The translations under genes were made by a program, and so were the position numbers. 11,538 nt of DNA from DATHGT01 sp035317605 (lineage in GTDB: Bacteria > Methylomirabilota > Methylomirabilia > Rokubacteriales > CSP1-6): NCBI GenBank assembly GCA_035317605.1, contig DATHGT010000214.1, positions 1-11,538 on the forward strand, given 5' to 3'. The notes beneath the pieces are model-generated. The model worked only from the letters and a program-made list of their open reading frames with translations, ran no database searches and was not told where the DNA came from. The first letter of the stretch is position 1, and each line of letters starts with the position of its first letter. Of the stretch, positions 1-8,046 are shown one piece after another.

Positions 1-1332
1 ACCCTTCCCCGCGCCGCCACCACGCTTGCCCGGCCCGCCTTCGCCCGGGGCGCTCGGCGCGCGGACTTCGACCTTGGCGCCGGGCGTGAGGCGAGGCTGG
101 CCGTCGATGACCACGCGCTCGCCGCGCGCGAGCCCCGTGCCGACGACCGTCTCGTTGCCCTGCGTGCGCGCCACCGTGATCCGGCGGTTGTCGACGGTGG
201 AATCCTCCTTGACCACGAAGACGAACTGGGAGCCCCCCTGGCCGCTCTGCACGGCCTGGGCGGGAATCACGAGCGCGTCGGGCTCGGTGGTGAGGGTCAG
301 GGTGACGTTCACGAACTGGCCGGGCCAGAGCCGCTTCTCGTCGTTGCCGAAGGTGGCCTTGAGCCGGATGGTCCCGGTGGTCGGGTCGACGGTGTTGTCG
401 ATGAAGGTGACCTTGCCCTTGACGGGCTTGGGGTCGCCGGAGGGCAGCACGCTGACGTCGAGCGTGCCCTCGGCCATGTATCGCTTGATCGACGGCAGCT
501 GCTGCTGGGGCACCGTGAACGAGACGTAGATCGGCAGGATCTGGTTGATCACGATCAGCATCGAGTCGTTGGCGCGCACCACGTTGCCCTGGTTGAGCCC
601 GAGGCTGCCGAGGCGGCCGTCGATCGGCGACCGGATGGTCGTGTAGCCGAGCTGCACCTTCACGTTGTCGACCGCGGCCTCGTCGGCGCGCACGACCTCT
701 TCCGCGCTCTTGATCGCCTGCTCGTCGGCGCGCACGGTCTCCTCGGCGCTGCGCACGTCGGCCTGATCGGCCTGCACGGTGGCGGCGAGCGCCTCGGCCG
801 TCGTCTGGTACTGGTCGTGCAGCTCCCGCGAGATCAGATCCTTCTTGAGCAGCTCCTGATAACGCTTGGCCTGGACCTCCGCGTTCTTGGCCTGCGCCAC
901 GTCGCGGGCCAGGGCGGCCTTCGACTGGCCGACCCGCGCCAGGTCGCGCTGGAGGGCCGCGCGGGCCTGCTGCACCTGCACGCGGTCCTTGGCGAGGTTG
1001 GCCTGGGCCTGGGCCAGCGCGGCCTCGGCGGTGCGCGGATCGATCGCGAACAGCAGATCGCCCTTGCGCACGTCCTGGCCTTCCTTGACGTGCACGCGCA
1101 TCAGCTCGCCGCCGACCTGGGCGCGCACGGACACTTGCTGGTAGGCCTCCACCGTGCCGATCGCACCCAGCTGGACCGCCACGCTCTTCTGCTCGACGGG
1201 AGCGACGGCCACCGGTATCGCCGGCCGTTTCTGCGCTTGCTTGGATTCGGCCTTCTGGTCCGTGCACGCGCCGGCCAGGGCCACGACGACGAGGAGGAGG
1301 CTCACACCCGTGAGAGGACCCATCCATCTCAT
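1..1332 (-). CDS. mdtA: RND efflux periplasmic adaptor (membrane fusion) lipoprotein, MdtA/AcrA family, 3' end off window
   Basis: The frame is open from ATG at 1332 to the left edge (444 codons, no stop), so the C-terminus is missing. GGGAG lies 5 nt before the ATG; an in-frame ATG at 1323 is an alternative start. A hydrophobic N-terminus ends in LAGAC (Cys23), a lipobox-like site, suggesting a lipoprotein anchored to the inner membrane. The order is MFP-like: lipoyl half-motif (about residues 65-97, ending FAIDP), long alpha-hairpin (about 98-230), second lipoyl half (SPIDGRLG), beta-barrel (PIYVSF to PGQFVNV) and membrane-proximal domain, then a Gly/Lys-rich tail. The hairpin tip carries R157-x3-L161-x6-S168, the RLS motif known to dock TolC-type channels. 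It lies 32 nt after the MdtC-like permease and probably bridges that pump to an outer-membrane channel not present here. Both hairpin helices are unusually long. The MdtA assignment rests on partner type and on C-terminal motifs such as LTPGAKVEV; AcrA-like is the alternative. Confidence 0.92.
   Translation of the reverse strand, partial: MRWMGPLTGVSLLLVVVALAGACTDQKAESKQAQKRPAIPVAVAPVEQKSVAVQLGAIGTVEAYQQVSVRAQVGGELMRVHVKEGQDVRKGDLLFAIDPRTAEAALAQAQANLAKDRVQVQQARAALQRDLARVGQSKAALARDVAQAKNAEVQAKRYQELLKKDLISRELHDQYQTTAEALAATVQADQADVRSAEETVRADEQAIKSAEEVVRADEAAVDNVKVQLGYTTIRSPIDGRLGSLGLNQGNVVRANDSMLIVINQILPIYVSFTVPQQQLPSIKRYMAEGTLDVSVLPSGDPKPVKGKVTFIDNTVDPTTGTIRLKATFGNDEKRLWPGQFVNVTLTLTTEPDALVIPAQAVQSGQGGSQFVFVVKEDSTVDNRRITVARTQGNETVVGTGLARGERVVIDGQPRLTPGAKVEVRAPSAPGEGGPGKRGGGAGKG
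667..792 (-). repeat. Three tandem 42-bp (14-residue) units in the adaptor coiled coil
   Basis: In the descending helix of the adaptor hairpin, residues 181-194 (ALAATVQADQADVR), 195-208 (SAEETVRADEQAIK) and 209-222 (SAEEVVRADEAAVD) align without gaps. The last two units (750-709 and 708-667) match at 32 of 42 bases by hand count. Each unit is two heptads, so duplication lengthens the coiled coil without breaking register. A weaker pair in the ascending helix (residues 126-139 and 140-153, both starting ALxRD) lies at 957-874. Confidence 0.7.
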
Positions 1333-1364
1333 GCCAACTCCCAACGATAGCAGGTTCCCGCGTC

Positions 1365-4300
1365 TCACCGATGCGCTCCCAGCCAGCGGCGCGGAACGAA
1401 GGCGCTCCCCACGCGCGCGGCGGCGCCGTGCAGGCGCTCCATGTAGAGGTAGACGACCGGGGTCGTGTAGAGCGTGAGGAGCTGGGACATGATCAGTCCG
1501 CCCACGATGGTCATGCCGAGCGGACGGCGCAGCTCGGCGCCCACGCCGGTGCCGAGGGCCAGCGGCAACGCGCCGAGCATCGCGGCCATCGTGGTCATCA
1601 TGATCGGCCGGAAGCGCAGCACGCACGCCTCGTAGATGGCCTCGGCCGGCGGACGGCCGGCGCGCTGAACGTCGAGCGCCACGTCGATCATCATGATCGC
1701 GTTCTTCTTCACCAGGCCGATGAGCAGGACGATCCCGATCATCGCGATCACGTTCAGCTCGTCCTTGAAGAGCAGCAAGGCCAGGATCGCGCCCACCCCC
1801 GCGGAGGGCAGGGTCGACAGGATCGTGATCGGATGGACGAAGCTCTCGTAGAGGACGCCGAGCACGATGTAGACCGCCACCAGCGCGGAGAGGATGAGGA
1901 TCGGCTGGCTGGCCAGCGACGCCTGGAAGGCCTGCGCGGTGCCCTGGAAGCTCCCCTGGATCGACGCGGGCATGTTCATCTGCCGCTCGGCCCCCTGGAC
2001 CGCCGCCACGGCCTCGCCGAGCGCGACGCCCGGCGCCAGGTTGAACGACAGCGTGATGGCCGGGAAGAACCCCTGGTGGTTGACGGCCAGCGGGGTCGTG
2101 CTCGGCGTGAAGCGCGAGATCACGCTCAGCGGCACCTGCTGGCCGGTGGACGATTTGACGTACACCGATTTCAGCGCGTCGGGGTTCTGCTGGAACTCGG
2201 GCATGACTTCCAGCACCACGTAGTACTGGTTCAGCGGCGTGTAGATCGTCGAGACCTGGCGCTGACCGAAGGCCGAATAGAGGGTCTCGTCGATGGTCTG
2301 GGCCTGGATGCCCAGGCGGGATGCGGCGTCGCGGTCGATGACCAGCACGGCCTGGAGCCCGCGGTTCTGCTGGTCGGTCGCCACGTCGCGGAGCGCGGGC
2401 AGCTCGCGGAACTTGGCGAGCATGCGCGGGGCGAACGCGTTCAGCTCGGCGAGGTCCGAGCTCTGCAGCGTGTACTGGTACTGCGCGTTACTGAGGCGCC
2501 CGCCGATCCTGAGGTCCTGGACGGCCTGCATGAACAGGGTGGCGCCCGGGACCCCGCTCGTCTTCGGCCGCAGGCGCGCGATGACCTGGTCGGCCGAGAC
2601 CTTCCGCTCGCGGAGCGGCTTGAGCGAGATGAACCCGCGGGCGGTGTTGGTGGTGTTCTGATTGCCCCCGGTGAACACGACCACGTCGCTGACTGCCGGA
2701 TCGGTGGCGATGATCCGGGCGAACGCCCCCATCTTCTCGCGCATGGCGTAAAACGAGATGTCCTGCTCGGCCTGGATGTTGCCGAAGATCCGCCCGGCGT
2801 CCTGCTGGGGGAAAAACCCCTTGGGCACGAGCATGAACAGGTAGATGTTGAGCGCGATGGTGGCGAGGGTGACGGTCAGGACGCTCCGTTGGTGGCGGAG
2901 CACCCAGCGGAGCGTGAGCTCGTAGAAGTGCAGGAGGCCGTCGAAGACCCGCTCGGCGAACCGGTAGAGACGCCCGTGCTTCCGCTCCCGGTTCGAGTGC
3001 AGGAACTGGGCGCACATCATCGGCGTGGTGGAGAGCGAGACCAGCAACGAGACCAGGATGGCCAGGCTCAGCGTCACCGCGAACTCGCGGAAGAGCCGGC
3101 CCACGATGCCGCCCATCAGGAGGATGGGGATGAACACCGCGACCAGCGAGATGCTCATCGAGAGCACCGTGAAGCCGATCTCGCGCGCGCCCTTCAGCGC
3201 GGCGGCGAGGCGCGACTCGCCGGCCTCGACGTAGCGGGTGATGTTCTCCAGCACCACGATCGCGTCGTCGACCACGAAGCCGGTCGAGATCGTGAGCGCC
3301 ATCAGCGACAGGTTGTCGAGGCTGTAGCCGCAGAGATACATCCCCGCGCAGGTGCCCAGGAGCGACAGCGGCACCGCCACGCTGGGGATGATCGTGGCCC
3401 AGACGTTGCGCAGGAAGACGAACACGACGAGCACCACGAGCACGATCGAGAGCACGAGCGTGAGCTGCACGTCGCGGAACGAGGCCCGGATCGTGGTGGT
3501 ACGGTCGAGGACGACCGTCAGGCTGATGGCGGGCGAGATCGACGCCTTCAGCTCGGGCAGCCGCGCGTACACCCGGTCCACGGTCTCGATGATGTTGGCG
3601 CCGGGCTGGCGGTACAGGATCAGCAGGACCGCGCGCTTGCCGTTGGCGATCCCGCCGGTCCGCACGTCCGCGACCGAGCTCTCGACGGTGGCCACGTCGC
3701 CCAGCCGGATGGGGGCGCCGTTCCGGTACGCGACGATGACCGGCCGATACTGGTCCGCGTCGAAGAGCTGGTCGGAGGCGGTGATGGTCCAGCTGTTCGA
3801 TCCGTCGGACAGCTCGCCCTTTGGCTTGTTGGCGTTGACGCGGGCCAGGGCCGCGCGCACTTCCTCGAGGCTGACGCCGAGCTGGCTCAGGCGGTTGGGA
3901 TCGACGCCCGCGCGCACCGCGGGCTTGGCCGCGCCGCCGACGAAGACCTGGCCGATCCCCTCGATCTGCGAGAGCTTCTGGGCGAGGATCGAGTCGGCGG
4001 CGTCGTAGATCTTGCCGACCGGCAGGATGTCCGAGGTCATCGCCATGATCAAGACCGGCGCGTCCGCCGGGTTGACCTTGCGGTAGCCAGGATTGTTGGG
4101 GAGCGCGGTCGGCAGCTGGCTGCGCGCGGCGTTGATGGCCGCCTGCACGTCGCGGGCGGCGGCGTCGATGCTCCGGTTGAGGTCGAACTGAAGGACGATG
4201 TTCGTCGCCCCGAGCAAGCTCACGGAGGTCATCTCGGTCACCCCCGCGATGCGGCCGAACTGCCGCTCCAGCGGTGTCGCCACCGCGGCCGCCATCGTCT

Positions 4301-4469
4301 CCGGGCTCGCCCCCGGCAACGCCGCCCCGACCGAGATCACCGGGTATTCCACCTGCGGCAGCGGCGCCACCGGCAACTGCCGGTAAGCCAGCACGCCGGC
4401 CAGCAGCAGCGCGATGCTCAGGAGTGACGTCGCGACCGGCCGTCGGATGAAGGGCTCGGAGATGTTCAT
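1365..4469 (-). CDS. mdtC: RND multidrug efflux permease, MdtC-like subunit
   Basis: This 1034-residue inner-membrane proton/drug antiporter has the usual size and two-fold repeat of the HAE-RND family. The N-terminus FIRRPVATSLLSIALLLAG is TM1. A large periplasmic porter domain follows, then TM2-TM6 with GFVVDDAIVVLENI, placing the proton-relay pair at Asp401-Asp402 (AcrB 407/408). A second porter domain leads to TM7-TM12 with the relay lysine in GLVKKNAIMMID (Lys922, AcrB Lys940) and FRPIMMTTMA (Arg954). Sequence such as LPGASPETM, ATPLERQFGRIAGVTEMTS and MYLCGYSLDNLSLMALTI is close to E. coli MdtC as I remember it. The ATG lies 7 nt after the stop of the MdtB-like gene, so translational coupling is likely; 32 nt separate its stop from the adaptor gene. 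It probably assembles with the MdtB-like protein into a mixed trimer, by analogy with E. coli. The substrate cannot be read from sequence; bile salts and novobiocin apply to E. coli only. Confidence 0.95.
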   Translation of the reverse strand: MNISEPFIRRPVATSLLSIALLLAGVLAYRQLPVAPLPQVEYPVISVGAALPGASPETMAAAVATPLERQFGRIAGVTEMTSVSLLGATNIVLQFDLNRSIDAAARDVQAAINAARSQLPTALPNNPGYRKVNPADAPVLIMAMTSDILPVGKIYDAADSILAQKLSQIEGIGQVFVGGAAKPAVRAGVDPNRLSQLGVSLEEVRAALARVNANKPKGELSDGSNSWTITASDQLFDADQYRPVIVAYRNGAPIRLGDVATVESSVADVRTGGIANGKRAVLLILYRQPGANIIETVDRVYARLPELKASISPAISLTVVLDRTTTIRASFRDVQLTLVLSIVLVVLVVFVFLRNVWATIIPSVAVPLSLLGTCAGMYLCGYSLDNLSLMALTISTGFVVDDAIVVLENITRYVEAGESRLAAALKGAREIGFTVLSMSISLVAVFIPILLMGGIVGRLFREFAVTLSLAILVSLLVSLSTTPMMCAQFLHSNRERKHGRLYRFAERVFDGLLHFYELTLRWVLRHQRSVLTVTLATIALNIYLFMLVPKGFFPQQDAGRIFGNIQAEQDISFYAMREKMGAFARIIATDPAVSDVVVFTGGNQNTTNTARGFISLKPLRERKVSADQVIARLRPKTSGVPGATLFMQAVQDLRIGGRLSNAQYQYTLQSSDLAELNAFAPRMLAKFRELPALRDVATDQQNRGLQAVLVIDRDAASRLGIQAQTIDETLYSAFGQRQVSTIYTPLNQYYVVLEVMPEFQQNPDALKSVYVKSSTGQQVPLSVISRFTPSTTPLAVNHQGFFPAITLSFNLAPGVALGEAVAAVQGAERQMNMPASIQGSFQGTAQAFQASLASQPILILSALVAVYIVLGVLYESFVHPITILSTLPSAGVGAILALLLFKDELNVIAMIGIVLLIGLVKKNAIMMIDVALDVQRAGRPPAEAIYEACVLRFRPIMMTTMAAMLGALPLALGTGVGAELRRPLGMTIVGGLIMSQLLTLYTTPVVYLYMERLHGAAARVGSAFVPRRWLGAHR

Positions 4470-4476
4470 GCCGGTC

Positions 4477-7400
4477 TCAGTCGGCCTCGGCCGTGGCCGG
4501 TACGGGTGCGGCGGCGCGCCGGCGCGTGAGGCGCTTGCCCAGCCGGTCGAACGCGAGATACACGACCGGCGTGGTGTAGAGCGTCAGGAGCTGCGAGAGC
4601 AAGAGCCCGCCCACGATCGTGATGCCGAGCGGGCGTCGCAGCTCGGCGCCCGTCCCCGAACCGAGGGCCAGCGGCAATCCGCCGAGCAGCGCGGCCATGG
4701 TCGTCATCATGATCGGGCGGAAACGCAGCAGGCACGCCTGGTAGATCGCCTCGTCCGGCGGCTTGCCCTCTTCGCGCTCGGCGTCGAGCGCGAAGTCGAT
4801 CATCATGATCGCGTTCTTCTTCACGATGCCGATGAGCAGGATGATGCCGATCAACGCGATGATGTCGAGGTGCGTGCGGCAGAGCAGCAAGGCCAGGATG
4901 GCGCCGACTCCCGCCGAGGGCAGCGTGGAGAGGATCGTGATCGGGTGGATGTAACTCTCGTACAGCACGCCGAGCACGATGTAGACCGTGACCAGCGCGG
5001 CCAGGATCAACAGCGGTTGGTTGGCGAGCGAGGCCTGGAACGCCTGGGCCGTGCCCTGGAACGCCGCGCGGATCGACGCCGGCAGACCGATCTCACGCTC
5101 GGCCGTCTTGATCGCGTCCACCGCGTGGCCGAGACCGTACCCCGGTGCGAGGTTGAACGAGAGCGTGACGGAGGGGAACTGTCCCTGGTGATTGACGGCC
5201 AGCGGGGCCAGGCCCCGGCTCACGCTGGTGAACGCGCTCAGCGGCACCTGGGCACCCGTGGGTGACTTGACGTAGATCACCTTCAGCGACTCCGGGTCCT
5301 GCTGGAAGCGCGGGGCGACCTCCAGGATCACCCGGTACTGGTTGAGCTGGGTGAAGATCGTGGAGACCGGGCGCTGGCCGAACGCGTCGTAGAGCGTGTC
5401 GTCGATGGCCTGGGGCACGATGCCGAAGCGCGCGGCGGTGTCGCGGTCGATCACCAGGTGAGTCAGCAGGCCACCGTCCTGCTGGTCGCTGGCCACGTCC
5501 GACAGCTCGGGCCGGGCGCGGAGCTTCTCCAGGAATCGCGGCGTCCACTCCGCCAGCTCGCGCGCGTCGGCGTCCTCCAGCGAGTACTGGTACTGGGTGC
5601 GGCTCACCCGGTTCTCGACGGTCAGGTCCTGCACCGGCTGCATGTAGAGGGTGATGCCGTCGATCGCCTCGAGCCGCGGCTGCAAGCGCCGGATGATCGT
5701 CGACGCGTCGGCCGAGCGCTCGTCGCGCGGCTTGAGGTTGATCTGGATGCGCCCGCTGTTCGGCGTCATGTTGACGCCGTCGACGCCGATGAAGGACGAG
5801 AGGCTCGCCACGTCGGGATCCTTCAGGATCGTCTGCACCAGGGCCTGCTGGCGGTCGGCCATCGCGGGAAACGAGATGGGCTCGGGCGCCTGCGAGATGC
5901 CCAGGATCACCCCGGTGTCCTGGATGGGAAAGAATCCCTTGGGCACGACGATGTAGAGGAAGATCGTCAGGGCCAGCGTGGCCACCGTGACGATCAGGGT
6001 GGCCGGTTGATGCCGCAGCACCCACCGGAGCGTGGAGGCGTAGCGATCGATCACCCAGGTGAAGCCGCGCTCGGTGAGCCGGTAGAAGCGCGTGTGCCGG
6101 GTCTCGCCCTCGCCACGGAGGAGCTTGGCGCACATCATCGGGGTCAGGGTGAGCGACACGACCGCCGATACGAGAATGGCCACGCTCAGGGTGACCGCGA
6201 ACTCGCGGAAGAGCCGGCCCACGATGTCGCCCATGAACAGGAGCGGGATCAGCACGGCGATCAGCGAGATGGTCAGCGAGACGATCGTGAAGCCGATCTG
6301 CTCCGAGCCCTTGAGGGCGGCCTGCAGCGGCGATTCGCCGGCCTCGATGTAGCGCGCGATGTTCTCGATCATCACGATCGCGTCGTCGACCACGAACCCG
6401 GTGGAGATGGTCAGCGCCATCAACGACAGGTTGTCGAGGCTGTAGCCCATCAGATACATGACGCCGAACGTGCCCACGATCGAGATCGGCACCGCGATGC
6501 TGGGGATGATCGTGGCCGAGAGGCTGCGCAGGAACAGGAACATGACCATCACGACCAGCGCCACCGTGAGCACCAGCGTGAACTGGACGTCGTGAACCGA
6601 GGCGCGGATCGTGGTGGTGCGGTCGGTCAGCGTGGTGATTTCCACCGAGGCCGGCAGCGAGGCCCGCAGCTGGGGCAGCAGGCGCTTGATCCGGTCGACC
6701 ACCGCGATGATGTTGGCGCCGGGCTGCCGCTGGATGTTCACGATGACGGCGGGCTTGTCGTTCATCCACGCCGCCAGCTTGACGTTCTCGACCCCGTCGA
6801 TGACCTCGGCCACGTCGGACAGACGCACCGGCGCGTTGTTGCGGTAGGCGAGCACGACGGATCGGTACTCGGCGGCGGTGAGGAGCTGGTCGTTGGCGCC
6901 GATCGTGAACGACTGCCGCGGCCCCTCGAGGTTGCCCTTGGCCTGGTCCACGTTGGCCTGGCCGAGCACCGCCCGCACCTCCTCCAGGCTGATCCCGTAA
7001 GAGGCGAGCGCGGTGGGATCGGCCTGCACCCGCACGGCCGGGCGCTGGCCGCCGCTGATGCTCACCAGACCGACGCCGGGGAGCTGCGAGATCTTCTGGG
7101 CGAGGTTGGTGTCTGCGAGATCCTCCACCCGGTGCAGCGGCAGCGTGTCGGAGGTCAGGGCCAGCGTGAGGATCGGGGCGTCCGCCGGGTTGACCTTGCT
7201 GTAGACGGGTGGGTTCGGCAGATCGCGGGGCAGGAACGTCGAGGCGGCGTTGATGGCCGCCTGCACCTGCTGCTCGGCCACGTCGATCGCGTACTCCAGC
7301 GTGAACTGGAGCGTGATCAGCGAGGCTCCGGACGAGCTGGTCGAGGTCATCTGCTTGAGGCCGGGAAGCTGGCCGAACTGGCGCTCCAGCGGCGAGGTGA

Positions 7401-7587
7401 TCGAGGAGGTCATCACGTCCGGGCTGGCGCCCGGGTAGAACGTCAGCACCTGGATGGTCGGGTAGTCCACCTGCGGCAACGCCGAGATCGGCAACTGGAG
7501 ATACGCCACCAGCCCCGCCAGCAGCACCGCCGCGGTGAGCAGTGCCGTGGCCACCGGCCGCAGGATGAAAGTACGCGATGGGTTCAT
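4477..7587 (-). CDS. mdtB: RND multidrug efflux permease, MdtB-like subunit
   Basis: This 1036-residue HAE-RND permease is the first gene of the efflux operon. The start is supported by the family N-terminus FILRPVATALLTAAVLLAG directly after the ATG, although no clear Shine-Dalgarno is visible (CCCAGTCACGCC precedes it). Motifs in order: LPISALPQVDYPTIQV after TM1, YPGASPDVMTSSITSPLERQ, PRDLPNPPVYSKVNPADAPI, the TM4 proton-relay pair Asp401-Asp402 in GFVVDDAIVMIENI, the TM10 lysine in GIVKKNAIMMIDFAL (Lys924), and FRPIMMTTMAALLGG. PYPxIQV-, SPDVMTS- and NPPVYSKVNPAD-type stretches resemble E. coli MdtB specifically, while the next gene resembles MdtC, so the pair looks like an ancient B/C divergence rather than a recent tandem copy. 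The Asp-Asp/Lys relay and lack of a metal-binding Met cluster argue for drug rather than heavy-metal (CusA) export. The divergent spacer 7588-7699 should hold its promoter. Confidence 0.95.
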   Translation of the reverse strand: MNPSRTFILRPVATALLTAAVLLAGLVAYLQLPISALPQVDYPTIQVLTFYPGASPDVMTSSITSPLERQFGQLPGLKQMTSTSSSGASLITLQFTLEYAIDVAEQQVQAAINAASTFLPRDLPNPPVYSKVNPADAPILTLALTSDTLPLHRVEDLADTNLAQKISQLPGVGLVSISGGQRPAVRVQADPTALASYGISLEEVRAVLGQANVDQAKGNLEGPRQSFTIGANDQLLTAAEYRSVVLAYRNNAPVRLSDVAEVIDGVENVKLAAWMNDKPAVIVNIQRQPGANIIAVVDRIKRLLPQLRASLPASVEITTLTDRTTTIRASVHDVQFTLVLTVALVVMVMFLFLRSLSATIIPSIAVPISIVGTFGVMYLMGYSLDNLSLMALTISTGFVVDDAIVMIENIARYIEAGESPLQAALKGSEQIGFTIVSLTISLIAVLIPLLFMGDIVGRLFREFAVTLSVAILVSAVVSLTLTPMMCAKLLRGEGETRHTRFYRLTERGFTWVIDRYASTLRWVLRHQPATLIVTVATLALTIFLYIVVPKGFFPIQDTGVILGISQAPEPISFPAMADRQQALVQTILKDPDVASLSSFIGVDGVNMTPNSGRIQINLKPRDERSADASTIIRRLQPRLEAIDGITLYMQPVQDLTVENRVSRTQYQYSLEDADARELAEWTPRFLEKLRARPELSDVASDQQDGGLLTHLVIDRDTAARFGIVPQAIDDTLYDAFGQRPVSTIFTQLNQYRVILEVAPRFQQDPESLKVIYVKSPTGAQVPLSAFTSVSRGLAPLAVNHQGQFPSVTLSFNLAPGYGLGHAVDAIKTAEREIGLPASIRAAFQGTAQAFQASLANQPLLILAALVTVYIVLGVLYESYIHPITILSTLPSAGVGAILALLLCRTHLDIIALIGIILLIGIVKKNAIMMIDFALDAEREEGKPPDEAIYQACLLRFRPIMMTTMAALLGGLPLALGSGTGAELRRPLGITIVGGLLLSQLLTLYTTPVVYLAFDRLGKRLTRRRAAAPVPATAEAD

Positions 7588-7699
7588 GGCGTGACTGGGC
7601 AGACTACCAGCATCCGTCTTGTGAGACTAGCGTTGCTCGGCGGGTGTTTACGGGGGTCCTTTGGGGGTGACACGGACTCTGGGCTATGCTCGCTGGACG
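7588..7699. promoter_or_regulatory. Divergent intergenic region between the efflux operon and the quinoprotein cluster
   Basis: These 112 nt separate the two divergent transcription units and must include promoters for both if they are not read from elsewhere. On the plus strand TATGCT at 7685-7690 resembles a -10 box, with a poor -35 candidate TTGGGG at 7661-7666 (18-nt spacer). That would start RNA almost at the ATG at 7700, that is, a leaderless message. No convincing sigma-70 pair is visible for the minus strand. AGACTA occurs at 7601-7606 and 7624-7629, and GTCT-TGTG-AGAC (7616-7627) is a short palindrome that could be part of an operator. All motif calls are weak; the regional role is inferred from gene orientation. 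Confidence 0.4.
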
Positions 7700-8029
7700 A
7701 TGCTTTCCCTCGGATTTCCGGCCGGGTTGCTGTACGACATGATGATGCGGGGCGGGCCGTTGCCCGAACGTTACGAGAGTCTTGGCCGGGCGCTCGTAGA
7801 CCCGGGCCAGCTCGAGTTCGAGCCCGAGGAAGTGGTGGTCATGCGGGAGTGGCTGCAGCAGGAACCCGACGACGTGATGGACGTCGAGGCCCGCGACGCC
7901 GCCGTCGATCTGGTGAACGAGGCCCTGCGGGTGGCCGAGCTGTGTCCGACCTGCGGCGGCGCCTTCATCGTCGGCGACCAGCAGGGCCAGCCGCGCTGCG
8001 GCCGCTGCGGCGAAGCGCCGGAGTACTGA
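7700..8029 (+). CDS. Small zinc-ribbon protein of unknown function
   Basis: I do not recognise this 109-residue protein. It starts with a short hydrophobic stretch (MLSLGFPAGLLYDMMM), continues with an acidic, probably helical middle (about residues 37-80, rich in Glu, Asp and Val), and ends in a four-cysteine zinc ribbon: Cys82-x2-Cys85, 14 residues, Cys100-x2-Cys103, then six residues. The C-terminal ribbon suggests metal binding or a protein/nucleic-acid contact, not an enzyme. The start is uncertain: ATG 7700 has only a poor Shine-Dalgarno; TTG 7661 and GTG 7667 in the same frame would add 13 or 11 residues. Its stop is 17 nt before the dehydrogenase ATG, so it is probably cotranscribed with the quinoprotein genes. 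No signal peptide is evident, so it is likely cytoplasmic, unlike its two exported neighbours. Confidence 0.75.
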   Translation: MLSLGFPAGLLYDMMMRGGPLPERYESLGRALVDPGQLEFEPEEVVVMREWLQQEPDDVMDVEARDAAVDLVNEALRVAELCPTCGGAFIVGDQQGQPRCGRCGEAPEY

Positions 8030-8034
8030 CTCGG

Positions 8035-8041
8035 AAGGAGG
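8035..8041 (+). promoter_or_regulatory. Strong Shine-Dalgarno for the PQQ dehydrogenase
   Basis: AAGGAGG sits 5 nt upstream of the ATG at 8047, a near-perfect anti-16S match. It fixes the start of the dehydrogenase inside an open frame that otherwise stays open far upstream through the antisense of the efflux genes. It is much the best ribosome site in the window, consistent with high expression of the dehydrogenase. Confidence 0.9.
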
Positions 8042-8046
8042 CTTTC

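Noticed and set aside
1371..4427. Plus-strand open frame of about 1018 codons antisense to the MdtC-like gene
   Set aside because: Its translation is rich in Arg, Asp, His and Gln without any fold or motif, and the minus strand encodes a full RND permease here. It is a by-product of high GC third positions.
5093..6769. Minus-strand second-frame open stretch within the MdtB-like gene
   Set aside because: It is a frame shadow with Arg/His/Pro-rich composition; the RND frame is continuous and complete.
4477..7587. Heavy-metal (CusA-type) or lanthanide exporter linked to the neighbouring quinoprotein
   Set aside because: The permease has the drug-exporter Asp-Asp/Lys relay and MdtB-like sequence, and I see no metal-binding Met or Cys cluster. 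Proximity to the dehydrogenase alone is not evidence.
5458..8046. Upstream part of the long plus-strand frame that runs into the PQQ dehydrogenase
   Set aside because: It is antisense to the MdtB-like permease, has low-complexity composition, and the strong Shine-Dalgarno plus signal peptide place the true start at 8047.
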